DNA of 64,000 bases from Scopulibacillus daqui (GCF_016908855.1 NZ_JAFBER010000017.1:1-64000), one strand, 5' to 3'; shown: positions 34,951 to 44,426, counted from the first letter of the stretch. Numbers and translations are program-made. Notes: a model not told the origin generated them from the sequence alone.

Positions 34951-35886
34951 TTATGAGCCATGATATGTTTTTAATACTTTGTTCAAACGGTCTGCATAGT
35001 TGGTAAACATTCCTGTTGCTCCCCAGCTTAATAGTCTTCTCATATCATCTTCGTTGTTTACCGTATAAGGGTGAACGAGCAGTCCATTTTTCCTTAATTT
35101 TTGTACATATGCTTTATCAATCATATCGAAGTTCATTCCTGCACCGACTGCATATTTTTTGATGTCCTTTATTTCATGATTAGTCATATGTGCGGGTTGA
35201 TCATAAGAAAGCAGCTGAACCAGCGGAATGTTCGGATCCATCTTATGAATTTTTAACAGGCTGTCTTTGCTAAAGGATTGGATAATAACTTTTCCAGACT
35301 GGGCATTCGGCCCCAGCAAATGATATTGTCTTAAGACGTTGAGTAATTTTTTCTCAACCCCAGGGTAAAGCTCAGGATTTTTTGTTTCAATATAGTAATT
35401 GGCGTTCCGGCCGAATTTTTTTATCACTTCTTCTAAAGTCGGTACCTTAAGTCCCCGATAAGAAGGTTTCGCATATTCTGGGTATTCTTTATTAAACCAT
35501 GAACCGGCGTCAAGTTTCTTAATCTCTTTTAGCGTAAAATCCTTGATTTGCCAAGGCGCTCTGTCAGGATAAACCTTTTCAGCATTCGTCGTACGTTTCA
35601 ACGATGTATCATGCATAACAATAAGGTGGCCGTCTTTGGTCATCTGTACATCCATCTCGAGGTAGTCGGCTTTTAATTTTTTTGCGAGTTGGAATGACGG
35701 GATGGTTTCTTCCGGTGCATATCCCGAAGCGCCGCGATGACCAATGACCAAAAATTTTCCGTGAGGCAGAGCGGAGTGCCCATTATTTTCTTTAGCAGAT
35801 GCTATAGATCCTGCAGAACCTGTGATAACTAAGCCAATCATCAACAACATCACTGTCAGTTTCCTCAAAAAAACGTTTCCCTTCAT
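34951..35886 (-). CDS. glpQ: glycerophosphodiester phosphodiesterase
   Basis: GlpQ hydrolyses glycerophosphodiesters, and wall teichoic acid in Bacillus, to glycerol-3-phosphate plus alcohol. The 311-residue precursor has a signal peptide ([20 protein letters not shown] to about ASAKE), so it is secreted. The GDPD domain carries [17 protein letters not shown] (catalytic His), [13 protein letters not shown] (metal Glu/Asp) and [13 protein letters not shown] (second His). [10 protein letters not shown] and [11 protein letters not shown] follow, as in B. subtilis GlpQ. It lies downstream of glpT in the classical glpTQ order, so hydrolysis products are taken up by the co-expressed transporter. 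Confidence 0.93.
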   Translation of the reverse strand: MKGNVFLRKLTVMLLMIGLVITGSAGSIASAKENNGHSALPHGKFLVIGHRGASGYAPEETIPSFQLAKKLKADYLEMDVQMTKDGHLIVMHDTSLKRTTNAEKVYPDRAPWQIKDFTLKEIKKLDAGSWFNKEYPEYAKPSYRGLKVPTLEEVIKKFGRNANYYIETKNPELYPGVEKKLLNVLRQYHLLGPNAQSGKVIIQSFSKDSLLKIHKMDPNIPLVQLLSYDQPAHMTNHEIKDIKKYAVGAGMNFDMIDKAYVQKLRKNGLLVHPYTVNNEDDMRRLLSWGATGMFTNYADRLNKVLKTYHGS

Positions 35887-35989
35887 AAAAAACACAACCC
35901 CTTTCTCGTTTTAAATATTGAAATGTTCATCCGTGAAAAGCCTAAAAACTTTGCAATTTAATAGATTAATAGATTTTGAATGATTATGA

Positions 35990-37363
35990 TCACATGGATG
36001 GCGTTTTCTTGTTTTGGTTATGTATTTTCATTTCTTTTTTACCGGTATTCCAAGTTAATCCCATAAAAAACATTGCTAAAACGCAAGAAATAAGAATCAT
36101 TAAGAATCCGCCATTCCAGCTGAAAAACTGAACGATGTAACCCATTGCGGCATTGGAAAGTACAGCTCCTCCTAAATAACCGAATAATCCAGTTAATCCC
36201 GCAGCCGTACCTGCAGCTTTTTTTGGAGCTAAATCTAATGCATGCAATCCGATAAGCATGACGGGGCCATAGATCAGAAATCCAATCATTATGAGTGCAA
36301 TGTTATTAATCCATACATATCCTGGAGGAACAACCCAGTAAACAAGGACAGCAATGGCTACGCCAAACATAAAAATGACTCCTGCTGGTGCGCGGCGCCC
36401 TTTGAACAGTTTGTCGCTGATCCAGCCGCAAAGCAGTGTACCCGGAATTCCGGCATATTCATATAGAAAAAAAGACCACCTGGAACTGGAATTCGTGAAA
36501 CCTTTCACTTCTGTTAAATAAGTCGGCGCCCAATCAATAACGCCGTAACGGACAAAGTAAACAAAAATATTGGCAATGGCAATATACCAAATAAACTTAT
36601 TATTCAAGACATATTTCAGCAAAATCTCTTTCGTTGATAATTCCGTTTCGTAGCTTTTTTTGTCATCAGTAGGGTAATCGTTCCGGTATTCCTCGATAGG
36701 AGGCAAACCTTCAGATTGCGGCGTATCTCGTATGGTAAGAAAAGCAAAAATGGCAACGGCGATGGCTATTAATGCAGGGAAGAAAAAGATACTTTTCCAA
36801 GTGAGAAAGATAGCAATCCCCAAAGTTGCTAATGGAGCAATAACTCCGCCGCCAACATTATGCGCGACATTCCAAATGGACATCTTTCTTCCTCTTTCAT
36901 TGACAGAGAACCAATGAGCCATCACTCTGCCGCTGGGAGGCCATCCCATGCCTTGTGCCCAGCCATTGATAAACATTAAGGCGAACATGAACGCAAAGCT
37001 TGTTGTAACAGCTGGAATAAATCCGAAGATAAGGTTGACTACTGCAGACAATATCAAACCTGTTGGCAAGAAAAGCCTTGGATTCGTTCGGTCAGATACT
37101 GTTGCCATAACAAATTTACTGATCCCGTAAGCTATTGACAGCGCTGATGCGATCAAACCAAGCTCGCCGGTTGAAAATCCTTTATCTAATAGATAAGGCA
37201 TCGCCAGCGAAAAGTTTTTTCTCACTAGATAATAGCCGGCATACCCGATAAATATCCCCAGAAATACTTGTAATCTAAGCTTTTTGTATGTTGGATCAAT
37301 TTGATTGTCTGGCAGCCTCTCAATATGAGGGGCGGGTTTATAAATATGAAACGGATTTTTCAT
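35990..37363 (-). CDS. glpT: glycerol-3-phosphate transporter (antiporter)
   Basis: This 457-residue organophosphate:phosphate antiporter of the MFS has 12 helices. The family motif region is [19 protein letters not shown], with [19 protein letters not shown] and the matching helix-7 segment [12 protein letters not shown]. It brings glycerol-3-phosphate into the cell in exchange for phosphate. AAAGGAGG lies before the ATG. A promoter and leader hairpin about 270-380 bp upstream suggest antitermination control, as by GlpP in B. subtilis. Confidence 0.95.
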   Translation of the reverse strand: MKNPFHIYKPAPHIERLPDNQIDPTYKKLRLQVFLGIFIGYAGYYLVRKNFSLAMPYLLDKGFSTGELGLIASALSIAYGISKFVMATVSDRTNPRLFLPTGLILSAVVNLIFGFIPAVTTSFAFMFALMFINGWAQGMGWPPSGRVMAHWFSVNERGRKMSIWNVAHNVGGGVIAPLATLGIAIFLTWKSIFFFPALIAIAVAIFAFLTIRDTPQSEGLPPIEEYRNDYPTDDKKSYETELSTKEILLKYVLNNKFIWYIAIANIFVYFVRYGVIDWAPTYLTEVKGFTNSSSRWSFFLYEYAGIPGTLLCGWISDKLFKGRRAPAGVIFMFGVAIAVLVYWVVPPGYVWINNIALIMIGFLIYGPVMLIGLHALDLAPKKAAGTAAGLTGLFGYLGGAVLSNAAMGYIVQFFSWNGGFLMILISCVLAMFFMGLTWNTGKKEMKIHNQNKKTPSM

Positions 37364-37620
37364 AGATTCTATACCTCCTTTGATAGTTGAAATATGATTT
37401 GAAGGTTAAGGGCTTACATTTCCAAAAATTCAAGAATACTAAAACTTTAAAAAGATCTAGCAATCAAATGATTTAGCCAGAGGCAAATGACTTTTTATTA
37501 AATAATTATCCGTACACCCTAAAATCCCTGCTGAAATTTAACGGAATTTGGCAACTGCTTCCTGATAGAATACTTAAGAGACTTCTGCTATTCTTTTCCT
37601 ATTCTCATCAATCACCCCTT
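37364..37620 (-). other. long glpT leader segment
   Basis: About 260 bp separate the leader hairpin (37633-37681) from the glpT start. No coding signal was found on either strand, so this is probably untranslated leader RNA; its length is unusual. Confidence 0.5.
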
Positions 37621-37627
37621 CCAAAAA

Positions 37628-37681
37628 TAAAAGAGACCACAAGTTATCCTTACCATCAGGCAAGGAATGCATTGTGATCTC
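37628..37681 (-). promoter_or_regulatory. glpTQ leader attenuator hairpin
   Basis: On the minus strand GAGATCACAA (37681-37672) pairs with TTGTGGTCTC (37642-37633) around an inner CCTT/AAGG stem, followed by TTTTATTTTT. This terminator-like structure starts only about 28 nt after the predicted transcription start and lies upstream of glpT. That is the arrangement of GlpP-controlled antitermination sites known for glpTQ, glpFK and glpD in B. subtilis. The GlpP link is inferred from position. Confidence 0.55.
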
Positions 37682-37716
37682 CCAAATCTCATTCACAAAA
37701 ATTAACTTGTAAAGAT

Positions 37717-37745
37717 ATAATATAAAAGAATTTGGCAATAATCAA
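37717..37745 (-). promoter_or_regulatory. glpTQ promoter
   Basis: On the minus strand TTGATT (37745-37740), a 17-nt spacer and TATTAT (37722-37717) form a sigma-A promoter pointing at the leader hairpin and glpT. Expected start is near 37709. Confidence 0.6.
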
Positions 37746-37880
37746 CCAGTTTCGATAGATTTGATGAACAAAATATATGCTTTTTTATTTCTTTTCCTTT
37801 TGTCTCTCTTTCAGTCTTCTATTTAGCGTCACTTTTTTCAGGGGGTATAATCCTTCCAAAATATTTATTATTTTACTTGC

Positions 37881-37976
37881 CGTCACTGCCGGAAGATCAA
37901 CAACATAAGGTCTAGGACAAAACGTATACGTGATCTGGAGCGGGAAAATGCCATATTAAAAAAAGGGCCCCACTAA
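37881..37976 (+). mobile_element. fragment of an IS3-type transposase OrfA
   Basis: The open stretch includes RIRDLERENAILKK, the coiled-coil end of IS3-family OrfA proteins, then a stop at 37974-37976. No start, no OrfB and no terminal repeats are seen. It is a short relic, and its 3' end overlaps the terminator of the YogA-like gene. Confidence 0.5.
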
Positions 37977-37985
37977 TGAGGCCCT
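37958..37985 (-). terminator. terminator of the YogA-like gene
   Basis: AGGGCC (37964-37969) pairs with GGCCCT (37980-37985); on the minus strand the stem is followed by seven T. It lies about 130 bp after the dehydrogenase stop codon. Confidence 0.75.
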
Positions 37986-38011
37986 GACTTATGGCATACG
38001 GCTTGTTTTAT

Positions 38012-38035
38012 CATATTCATTTCCGAATGAATATG
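38012..38035. repeat. perfect inverted repeat, 10-bp arms
   Basis: CATATTCATT and AATGAATATG flank a 4-base loop. It has no T-run, so it is either an operator-like palindrome or a processing hairpin in the 3' untranslated region of the YogA-like gene. Confidence 0.7.
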
Positions 38036-38118
38036 TACAGGTGAATACACTGTTTTTCTTCATTTTTTATTTTTTAAAGAGAACTTCGGATTCATTCCTG
38101 ATGATTTTTCTTGATTTT

Positions 38119-39111
38119 TTATTCATCGATAAGCAAAGCTATTTTCCCAAATTGAGCAGCATGTGCCATCCTTTTAAAAGCTTCAATTGCTTCGGATAAA
38201 GGATAGCTTTTGTCGATGATTGGCTTAAGGGCATGGCGCTTCATAAAGTCCATCATTTTGCCAAATTCTTCACCGCTTCCCATTGAGGTTCCGATAATGC
38301 TTATTTGCGGATAAAAAAGGGAACGTAAAGGGATTTCTATTTTATCTCCTGAACTCGCTCCAAAATTTACGATCCGGCCATTTGGTCTCAAGATTTCAAA
38401 GTATTTTTGGAAAGTTGCTGGTCCGATGCTGTCGAGAACGATATCAATTTTATTTTCCTGAATACTTTTTGTCCAATCACTGTGACTGTCAAACGCATAG
38501 TCAGCACCGTATGCCAATGCTTTGTTTCTTTTATCCTCGCTCCGGGATGTAACACTGACTGTTGCTCCCGCAGCTTTAGCCATTAATAAGGCAAAGGTCG
38601 CCACACCGCTGCCGACGCCTGGGATTAAAATGTGTTCGCCTTTCCTCAGCCCTCCCTTGGTAAATAGTGCCCGATAAGCAGTCAGCGCAGATAAAGGCAA
38701 AATGCCGGCCTCTTCCCATGACAGGTATGAGGGTTTTTTTACAGCATTTTTGGCGGGAATAATCACATATTCCGCAAATGTACCATCGGAGGGACCGCCT
38801 AAAATTTTTGGATTCTTTGGAACGGAATCGGTGAAATCCCAATCGATGCTGGGATTGATGATAATTTCTGCACCCACCGTCAGCTCTGATACGCCTTCTC
38901 CAACCTCCGTTATAATGCCGGCGCCGTCAGAACCTGGAATAAAGGCAGGATCGCCTTTCTTTCTATTATTAATAACAAACAAATCGCGATGATTTAGTCC
39001 AGCAACTTTCAATTTTACTTTAACTTCGCCATAACCAGGATTTCTGTCCATCGCATCAGCGTATTTGAGCCCCTCTATACCGGTCTTATCATGATGTATG
39101 ATAGCTTTCAT
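38119..39111 (-). CDS. zinc-type alcohol dehydrogenase-like protein, YogA family
   Basis: The 330-residue medium-chain dehydrogenase/reductase begins [19 protein letters not shown]. It has [13 protein letters not shown] and [16 protein letters not shown] in the catalytic domain and the nucleotide-binding [19 protein letters not shown]. It closely follows B. subtilis YogA ([32 protein letters not shown]). The cysteine cluster of the structural zinc site is absent, so it is probably an NADPH quinone or enone reductase type rather than a true alcohol dehydrogenase. Confidence 0.88.
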   Translation of the reverse strand: MKAIIHHDKTGIEGLKYADAMDRNPGYGEVKVKLKVAGLNHRDLFVINNRKKGDPAFIPGSDGAGIITEVGEGVSELTVGAEIIINPSIDWDFTDSVPKNPKILGGPSDGTFAEYVIIPAKNAVKKPSYLSWEEAGILPLSALTAYRALFTKGGLRKGEHILIPGVGSGVATFALLMAKAAGATVSVTSRSEDKRNKALAYGADYAFDSHSDWTKSIQENKIDIVLDSIGPATFQKYFEILRPNGRIVNFGASSGDKIEIPLRSLFYPQISIIGTSMGSGEEFGKMMDFMKRHALKPIIDKSYPLSEAIEAFKRMAHAAQFGKIALLIDE

Positions 39112-39273
39112 CGAATGCCTCCAGAAAATGTTTTAGATTGGTTTAATATACACTTTACAAAGTAAAATTCTAAAAGTCTAGTAAAGAACTCATTTATTTA
39201 GTAGAATAGTTAAAATAATAGGGCAATAGAAGAACAAATATAATCGGATATCGTTCTTTAAGGAGGCCATCAT

Positions 39274-39838
39274 ATGCAAAAACTGCCTGAAAATACGGCG
39301 CTATTAATGATTGATGTGCAAAAAGGGTTTGATGATCCTTCATGGGGAGAAAGAAATAATCCTGATGCAGAGATGAACATTGAAAGCATTCTAAACACAT
39401 TTAGAGAACCCGGTCATCCTGTTATTCACATTCAGCATTTATCAAAGAATCCCGATTCAGATTCTTCCGGAAGCGAGTTCAAAGATCATGCAAAGCCGAA
39501 ACATGGAGAGCCAATCTTTCAAAAGTGCGTCAACAGCGCCTTTATCGGTACGGATTTGGAATATTATTTAAAAGAAAACGCCATATCATACGATAGTCAT
39601 TGCCGGCCTGACAACAGACCATTGTGTATCAACAACAGCCAGAATGGCAAGAAATCTTGGCTTTAATGTTTATGTCATTTCCGATGCAACGGCAACATTT
39701 GATAAGGTCGGCTTTGACGGCGCCCGGTACCCGGCTGAAGAGGTCCACAAAGTCAATTTAGCAAGTCTGCATAATGAATTTGCGACGGTAACAGATACTG
39801 AAACTTTGCTTAAACACTTATCATTTATCAGACGGTAA
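39274..39838 (+). pseudogene. isochorismatase-family cysteine hydrolase, frameshifted
   Basis: The first frame gives LLMIDVQKGFDDPSWGER (catalytic Asp) and PIFQKCVNSAFIGTDLEYYL (catalytic Lys). The second gives TIVIAGLTTDHCVSTTARMA (catalytic Cys), NLGFNVYVISDAT and the usual C-terminus. They join by a shift of one base near 39586-39592. With that base removed the protein would be about 187 residues and complete. GGAGG lies before the ATG. The lesion may be a true mutation or a sequencing error. Confidence 0.85.
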
Positions 39839-40064
39839 GGTTTTACTATTATGGGAAAAAGAGGGGAAACATGGGTAAAACGCTCGATTCAAATAAAAAA
39901 CACTGAAAAAGTTTTAGAAAAGGCGCTTTAAGAAGCTAATTGATTTGTATCCCCTGAAAGGCCAAATGTTCACTTGAGGCGGATTTTCTCTTGATTCTTT
40001 CCTTATCATAAGCAATAATAGTAATTAAAGTTTATCTGAATGTTTTGAACAGCGGGGGATAAAA
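39839..40064. other. intergenic region upstream of aspartokinase
   Basis: A 26-codon frame at 39851 and an 11-codon frame at 39871 (MGKTLDSNKKH, with GAGGGGAA before it) are too short to support as genes and may be remnants. No lysine riboswitch (L-box) features were recognised ahead of the aspartokinase. Confidence 0.4.
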
Positions 40065-41426
40065 ATGAAAATTGTAAAGTTTGGCGGCAGCTCATTAGCA
40101 ACCGGAGAGCAGATCGAAAAAGTTTTTAATATTGTCACATCGGATCCTGAACGAAAGATCGTCGTTGTTTCAGCACCTGGAAAGCGGCACGCTCAAGATG
40201 CTAAAGTCACAGATTTGTTAATTGATTGTGCCAAAGGATATTTGCAATTCGGGGAAGCGAAGTCTTCCTTTGAAGCGGTTATAGAAAGATACGATCTTAT
40301 TGCAAGGGAACTGAGCCTTTCTGATGAAATCATAAGAAACATTCATGATGATTTATTGACTTTATTAAACAGTGATAAAAGCCGCCCTGAAAAATACTTA
40401 GATGCCGTTAAAGCGAGCGGTGAGGATAACAACGCAAAGCTTATTAGCACCTACTTTAAACAAAGAGGCATCGAGGCTCACTATGTGAATCCGAAAGAAG
40501 CTGGGCTGATTGTCAGCGATGAGCCGGGTTGTGCACAAGTGCTGCCTGAATCTTACAAGTCTTTGTATAAACTGCGCGAACGTTCAGGGGTTCTTATTTT
40601 TCCAGGTTTTTTCGGTTACAACAAGAAGGGGGAAGTCGTTACATTTTCCAGAAGCGGTTCGGATATTACAGGCTCTATATTGGCCAACGGAACCAAAGCC
40701 GATCTTTATGAAAACTTCACCGATGTCGATGCTGTATATTCTGTTAATCCTGCTATCATTGCCAATCCTAAAGAACTTCGGGAACTAACTTATCGGGAAA
40801 TGCGGGAATTATCCTATGCAGGTTTTTCTGTCTTCCATGATGAGGCGCTCATGCCTGCTTTCCGTGCCGGCATACCCGTCAATATCAAAAATACGAATGA
40901 TCCATCCAAAACAGGGACGAAAATTGTGAATGAGCGTGAGCATACAGATACGCCTGTTATTGGCATTGCCAGTGACAACGGCTTTTGCAGCATATATGTC
41001 AGTAAATATCTGCTCAATAGGGAAATTGGATTTGGGCGCAGGCTTTTACATATTTTAGAGGACTTTAACTTATCTTTCGAGCATATGCCTTCAGGAATTG
41101 ACGACATTTCAATTATTTTAAGGCAAGATCAAATAGACCGTAAACAAGAAGAGCATATTATGATGCGGATTAAGGATGAACTTCAAGCAGATGATGTAAA
41201 AGTTGAATATGATTTAGCCATTATTATGGTCGTAGGCGAGGGGATGAGGCGAAATGTCGGCACAGCTGCCAGAGCATCAAATGCGCTGGCGCGAGAAGGC
41301 GTTAACATTGAAATGATTAATCAAGGCTCTTCAGAAGTAAGCATGATGTTCGGCGTTAAGGAAGTGGATGAATATCGGGCTGTTCAAGCGCTATATGAGG
41401 AGTTTTTTGCAAGTGTTCCGGTTTAA
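40065..41426 (+). CDS. thrD: aspartate kinase, ThrD/YclM type (class III)
   Basis: This 453-residue enzyme phosphorylates aspartate to start lysine, threonine and methionine synthesis. It has the N-terminal KFGGSSLATGEQI signature, the FSRSGSDITGSILANG active-site region, and two C-terminal ACT domains (AIIMVVGEGMRRNVGTAARA, then NIEMINQGSSEVSMMFGV). The length and full-length single start match B. subtilis YclM rather than the alpha/beta-type LysC. AACAGCGGGGGAT precedes the ATG. It is monocistronic. Confidence 0.92.
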   Translation: MKIVKFGGSSLATGEQIEKVFNIVTSDPERKIVVVSAPGKRHAQDAKVTDLLIDCAKGYLQFGEAKSSFEAVIERYDLIARELSLSDEIIRNIHDDLLTLLNSDKSRPEKYLDAVKASGEDNNAKLISTYFKQRGIEAHYVNPKEAGLIVSDEPGCAQVLPESYKSLYKLRERSGVLIFPGFFGYNKKGEVVTFSRSGSDITGSILANGTKADLYENFTDVDAVYSVNPAIIANPKELRELTYREMRELSYAGFSVFHDEALMPAFRAGIPVNIKNTNDPSKTGTKIVNEREHTDTPVIGIASDNGFCSIYVSKYLLNREIGFGRRLLHILEDFNLSFEHMPSGIDDISIILRQDQIDRKQEEHIMMRIKDELQADDVKVEYDLAIIMVVGEGMRRNVGTAARASNALAREGVNIEMINQGSSEVSMMFGVKEVDEYRAVQALYEEFFASVPV

Positions 41427-41477
41427 TCATCTAAAACTTGTCTAACGCCCGGCCCTAGACGCTGTATATTGGCATTT

Positions 41478-41512
41478 TAAGCAGAACCCATAGTGATGAA
41501 GGGTTCTGCTTA
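41478..41512. terminator. hairpin between convergent genes
   Basis: TAAGCAGAACCC (41478-41489) and GGGTTCTGCTTA (41501-41512) form a 12-bp perfect stem. T-runs are weak on both sides (TGATTTTA on plus). It probably acts as a terminator for thrD and perhaps the convergent HAD gene. Confidence 0.65.
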
Positions 41513-41525
41513 TGATTTTACGTTT

Positions 41526-42353
41526 TCAATATTCCTGTTCAGGCGACATAGATGATCTATGGGAAGTATCCTTAAGGTGCCGAAGGATAGAAAGAACATC
41601 TTTCAACCGCTTGACTTCGTATGTCGGCTGGTTGTCGCCGGGGGCGGCTGCACCATGATGATTAATCCAAATGGACTTCATGCCGACGGCGTTGGCCCCT
41701 TTTATATCAGCGTTTAAATTATCGCCAACCATCACCGCTTCTTTATGATTAAGACCGGTTTCAGAAAGGACATATTCAAATAAAGCTGGATCTGGCTTTC
41801 CTTTTCCAAAATCACCGGAAATCACAATTTTTTCAAAGAATGGCGGGAGCTCATGCGCAGATGTTAGTTTCTGATTTTGCAGTGTCGGAGCGCCGTTCGT
41901 AATCAGAACAAGCCGGTATTCTTCTTTTAAATGTCTCAATACATCTAATGTATCCGGATAAAGATAGGCAAGCTGTTGTCTCGTTTCCTTAAAAATACCG
42001 GCTAGTGTTTTGCCAAGATGCCCATCATTCATACCAAGTTCCTGAAGACTCTCTGTCCAAACACGGATTTGATATTCAGGTGCTATTCGTTCCAATTCAG
42101 GGAATTCTAATGTTCCGTCGTGAAAGGTTCCCCATAACCCCTCAAAGGGATTAATCCCGATCATTTTTGTAAAAGGATATACATCATACTCGGCATATAT
42201 GGTTCTCGCTTTATTTCTTACATGTTTTTCGATTGTCTCTGGATCGATCCCAATTTTATCGGCGGCTATGGTACAAGTTGTTTCAAAAGCTTCTTTAATG
42301 CATTTGGAATCCCAAAGCAAAGTATCATCAAGATCAAAGAAAACGGCTTTCAT
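41526..42353 (-). CDS. HAD-superfamily hydrolase (phosphatase)
   Basis: The 275-residue protein has HAD motif I at the N-terminus (FFDLDDTLLWD), motif II in LVLITNGAPT, motif III lysine in GKGKPDPALFEY, and motif IV in VMVGDNLNADIKGA. The helical cap lies between motifs I and II (about residues 15-100), as in N-acylneuraminate-9-phosphatase-like and YsaA-like enzymes. Substrate unknown. AGGGGTGG lies before the ATG. Confidence 0.9.
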   Translation of the reverse strand: MKAVFFDLDDTLLWDSKCIKEAFETTCTIAADKIGIDPETIEKHVRNKARTIYAEYDVYPFTKMIGINPFEGLWGTFHDGTLEFPELERIAPEYQIRVWTESLQELGMNDGHLGKTLAGIFKETRQQLAYLYPDTLDVLRHLKEEYRLVLITNGAPTLQNQKLTSAHELPPFFEKIVISGDFGKGKPDPALFEYVLSETGLNHKEAVMVGDNLNADIKGANAVGMKSIWINHHGAAAPGDNQPTYEVKRLKDVLSILRHLKDTSHRSSMSPEQEY

Positions 42354-42412
42354 CTGTCCACCCCTCGTATAATTGTGAGTTATCTGAAATCGCCTATTAT
42401 TCTATTATCATA

Positions 42413-42709
42413 TCAGAAAGACACCATCGATAAAAAGGCGGAAATCATATGAGTATTCAAAAAGGAATAAATTCTTAAGCGGCCGATGTTATCGCTTAAT
42501 CGTCCAAATAAAATGATGGTGCTGGTCAATGTCAGGGTATACAGTGTAACTGTCCAAGCCATAACTGAAATTGGAGAATGAAAGCTTTTTACAAGCGCCG
42601 GCAGGACAACATTAATAATACCAGTATCTAAGGTAGACAGAAACAAACCGATGCTCGCCGTAAAAATAATCATTTGATCGGATATATTTCGCTTCAAGGT
42701 CTCCTTCAT
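42413..42709 (-). pseudogene. truncated DHA2-type MFS drug exporter (N-terminal fragment)
   Basis: The 98-residue frame contains the first two to three helices of an EmrB/QacA-like exporter (FLSTLDTGIINVVLPALV, WTVTLYTLT and the loop GRLSDNIGRLRIY), after which similarity ends and a stop follows. Full-length members have 12-14 helices (about 450-500 residues). GGAGTG lies before the ATG. The divergent ArsR-type regulator next to it probably controlled the intact gene. Confidence 0.8.
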
Positions 42710-42755
42710 GTTCGAATCACTCCATTTCGTTTACTGTCATCATTGTATATCCTTG

Positions 42756-42779
42756 ATATTTCACGTGGCATCGAAATAT
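42756..42779. promoter_or_regulatory. candidate operator between MFS fragment and ArsR-type regulator
   Basis: ATATTTC (42756-42762) and GAAATAT (42773-42779) form a 7-bp inverted repeat with a 10-base centre, between the divergent exporter fragment and the regulator gene. It is a plausible binding site for the regulator. Confidence 0.45.
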
Positions 42780-42826
42780 TGTGATGGTATACTTTTATAT
42801 AAGATATTTCTTTGGGGGTGAGCGGA

Positions 42827-43534
42827 ATGGAAATGTACTCTGGTATTTCTGATACAGCTTCGTTAATTGGTGATCCGACCCGTTTGTCTATATTGATATC
42901 ATTGGCTGATGGACGGGCGTTAACGGCAAGCGAACTTGCGAAAATGGCAAAAGTAACGCCGCAGACGGCGAGCGCGCATCTTTCAAAATTGGTGCAAGGG
43001 TCGCTTATCACTGTTGAGACGCAAGGAAGGCATCGTTATTACAGCCTTGCCAGCCAGGAGGTTGCGCATGCAATTGAAGCTGTAGCCGCTATTTCACCGC
43101 CGCTGCAAGTGAGGTCGTTAAGAGAATCAAGCCGCAAGAAAGCCCTTAGTTTTGCACGCACTTGCTACGGCCATCTTGCCGGGAAGCTGGGGGTAGCTCT
43201 AACAAATGCGTTGCTTAAGCATGGCTATTTTCGGGATTTGGGAGAAGTTTACGAAGTGACTGGAGAGGGAAAGCAATGGCTGCGTCAATTCGGCATTGAT
43301 CCTTTACCGAAAAACATAGATTTCAATGCTGTTCCGCATCACATTGATTGGACAGTCAGAAAACACCATATCGCAGGGCCGCTGGCGCTGGCCATCACTG
43401 AACGGCTGTTTGAACTTGGGTGGATTAAGAGGGGATCTATTCAAAGATCAGTACAGATTACAGAAATTGGACACACCAAAATGCTTGAAACTTTTGGCAT
43501 AGACACAGACGCTTTACAGCAAAAAAACTTCTAA
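42827..43534 (+). CDS. ArsR-family winged-helix transcriptional regulator
   Basis: This 235-residue protein has an N-terminal ArsR-type winged helix (about residues 10-85: SLIGDPTRLSILISLADGRA, KVTPQTASAHLSKLVQGSLI and the wing RHRYYSLAS). A long C-terminal region of unknown role follows. There is no clear ELCVCD-type metal site, so it more likely senses an organic ligand. GGGGGTGAG precedes the ATG at 42827. It is divergent from a truncated exporter, its likely former target. Confidence 0.88.
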   Translation: MEMYSGISDTASLIGDPTRLSILISLADGRALTASELAKMAKVTPQTASAHLSKLVQGSLITVETQGRHRYYSLASQEVAHAIEAVAAISPPLQVRSLRESSRKKALSFARTCYGHLAGKLGVALTNALLKHGYFRDLGEVYEVTGEGKQWLRQFGIDPLPKNIDFNAVPHHIDWTVRKHHIAGPLALAITERLFELGWIKRGSIQRSVQITEIGHTKMLETFGIDTDALQQKNF

Positions 43535-43844
43535 CAATAATGCTTTCATATTGGTGTGGAGAAAAATATAGAATATTGAGAATTGCAATTAAGTATCTTT
43601 TGTTATATTTCATATTTCATAAGGAAACGTCATGTAAAAAGGCGAAAAATGAGGGAGAAAAAGAGATATCTATAAATGAAAACTCATAAAAACGAAGAAA
43701 CATTAATTAAAAAGATCAAGAATCATTTATTGAATAAACTATTGAACATGTTGGCAGGAAAATGCAAATTAAACCATTGCTTCTGGGGGTTTGTGGGGAT
43801 AATCGGAAAATAGAATGGTAAGGTGATGGTCAGCAGCCTTGTAT
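43535..43844. other. intergenic region with a possible 45-codon ORF
   Basis: A frame at 43676-43813 begins MKTHKNEETLIKKIKNHLLN and ends GKCKLNHCFWGFVGIIGK. Its ribosome binding site is too far away (GGGAG about 20 nt upstream). An overlapping frame reads HVGRKMQIKPLLLGVCGDN and stops at about 43823, which may be the tail of a decayed gene. I cannot support either as a real gene. Confidence 0.3.
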
Positions 43845-43860
43845 TTAGCGGCTGCTTTTC
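43832..43860 (+). terminator. hairpin at the end of the GNAT gene
   Basis: AGCAGCC (43832-43838) pairs with GGCTGCT (43850-43856), followed by TTTTCC on the plus strand. The GNAT stop codon lies in its loop. It may terminate rightward transcripts. Confidence 0.55.
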
Positions 43861-44426
43861 CTTGATTTCCATTCTACTCGTAAAATTCCCATTTTTACCG
43901 AGTCGTAATACTTGCCATCTACAATTCTCGCCTTTCTAATGCGCCCTTCTTCAATCATACCCACTTTCTCAGCCAGCCTGATCATTCGTTCGTTTCCTGA
44001 CCAAGTCGTTATGCCGACCCGAACAACATCCATATTTTCGAAAATATAATCTGTCCATAGACTAAAAGCATCCGTTCCATAACCGCCGGACCAATAAGTT
44101 GAATCATAAATGACAATGCCGTTTTCCAGCCAATTTGTATGTTTGCTGACCCAATACCATCCCACGGTGCCTATGAGCTTCTGATCAGCTTCTATGACTA
44201 ATGTCGAACGGGGGTCTTTTGTACCGGCAATCTTCAGATCATCTTTGTAATCATTATAAAACGTTTCATATGTTTTCGGTTCAACGGGTATGTAAGGACC
44301 GTTCCATTTCATATGCTCTCGGTCTTCGGCTTCATAAATCCAGTAATAAATGTGTTTCACGTCATCTTCAGTTAAATCTCGTAAAATCACTTTATTGCCT
44401 TGAATATTAACTTGATTGTTAACCAA
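43845..44426 (-). CDS. GNAT-family acetyltransferase (RimJ/RimL-like)
   Basis: The 193-residue protein has a GNAT fold: VILRDLTEDDVKHIYYWI at the start, LIGTVGWYWVSKH in strand 4, and a modified acetyl-CoA loop (WSGGYGTDAFSLWTDYIFE) followed by GMIEEGRIRKARIVDGKYYD. Such enzymes acetylate amines on antibiotics, ribosomal protein N-termini or metabolites; the target here is unknown. The TTG start follows AAGGAG by 9 nt. Confidence 0.87.
   Translation of the reverse strand: MVNNQVNIQGNKVILRDLTEDDVKHIYYWIYEAEDREHMKWNGPYIPVEPKTYETFYNDYKDDLKIAGTKDPRSTLVIEADQKLIGTVGWYWVSKHTNWLENGIVIYDSTYWSGGYGTDAFSLWTDYIFENMDVVRVGITTWSGNERMIRLAEKVGMIEEGRIRKARIVDGKYYDSVKMGILRVEWKSRKSSR

Noticed and set aside
39839-40064. 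Lysine riboswitch ahead of aspartokinase
   Set aside because: None of the conserved L-box elements or a terminator/antiterminator pair was seen; the gap is only 226 bp.
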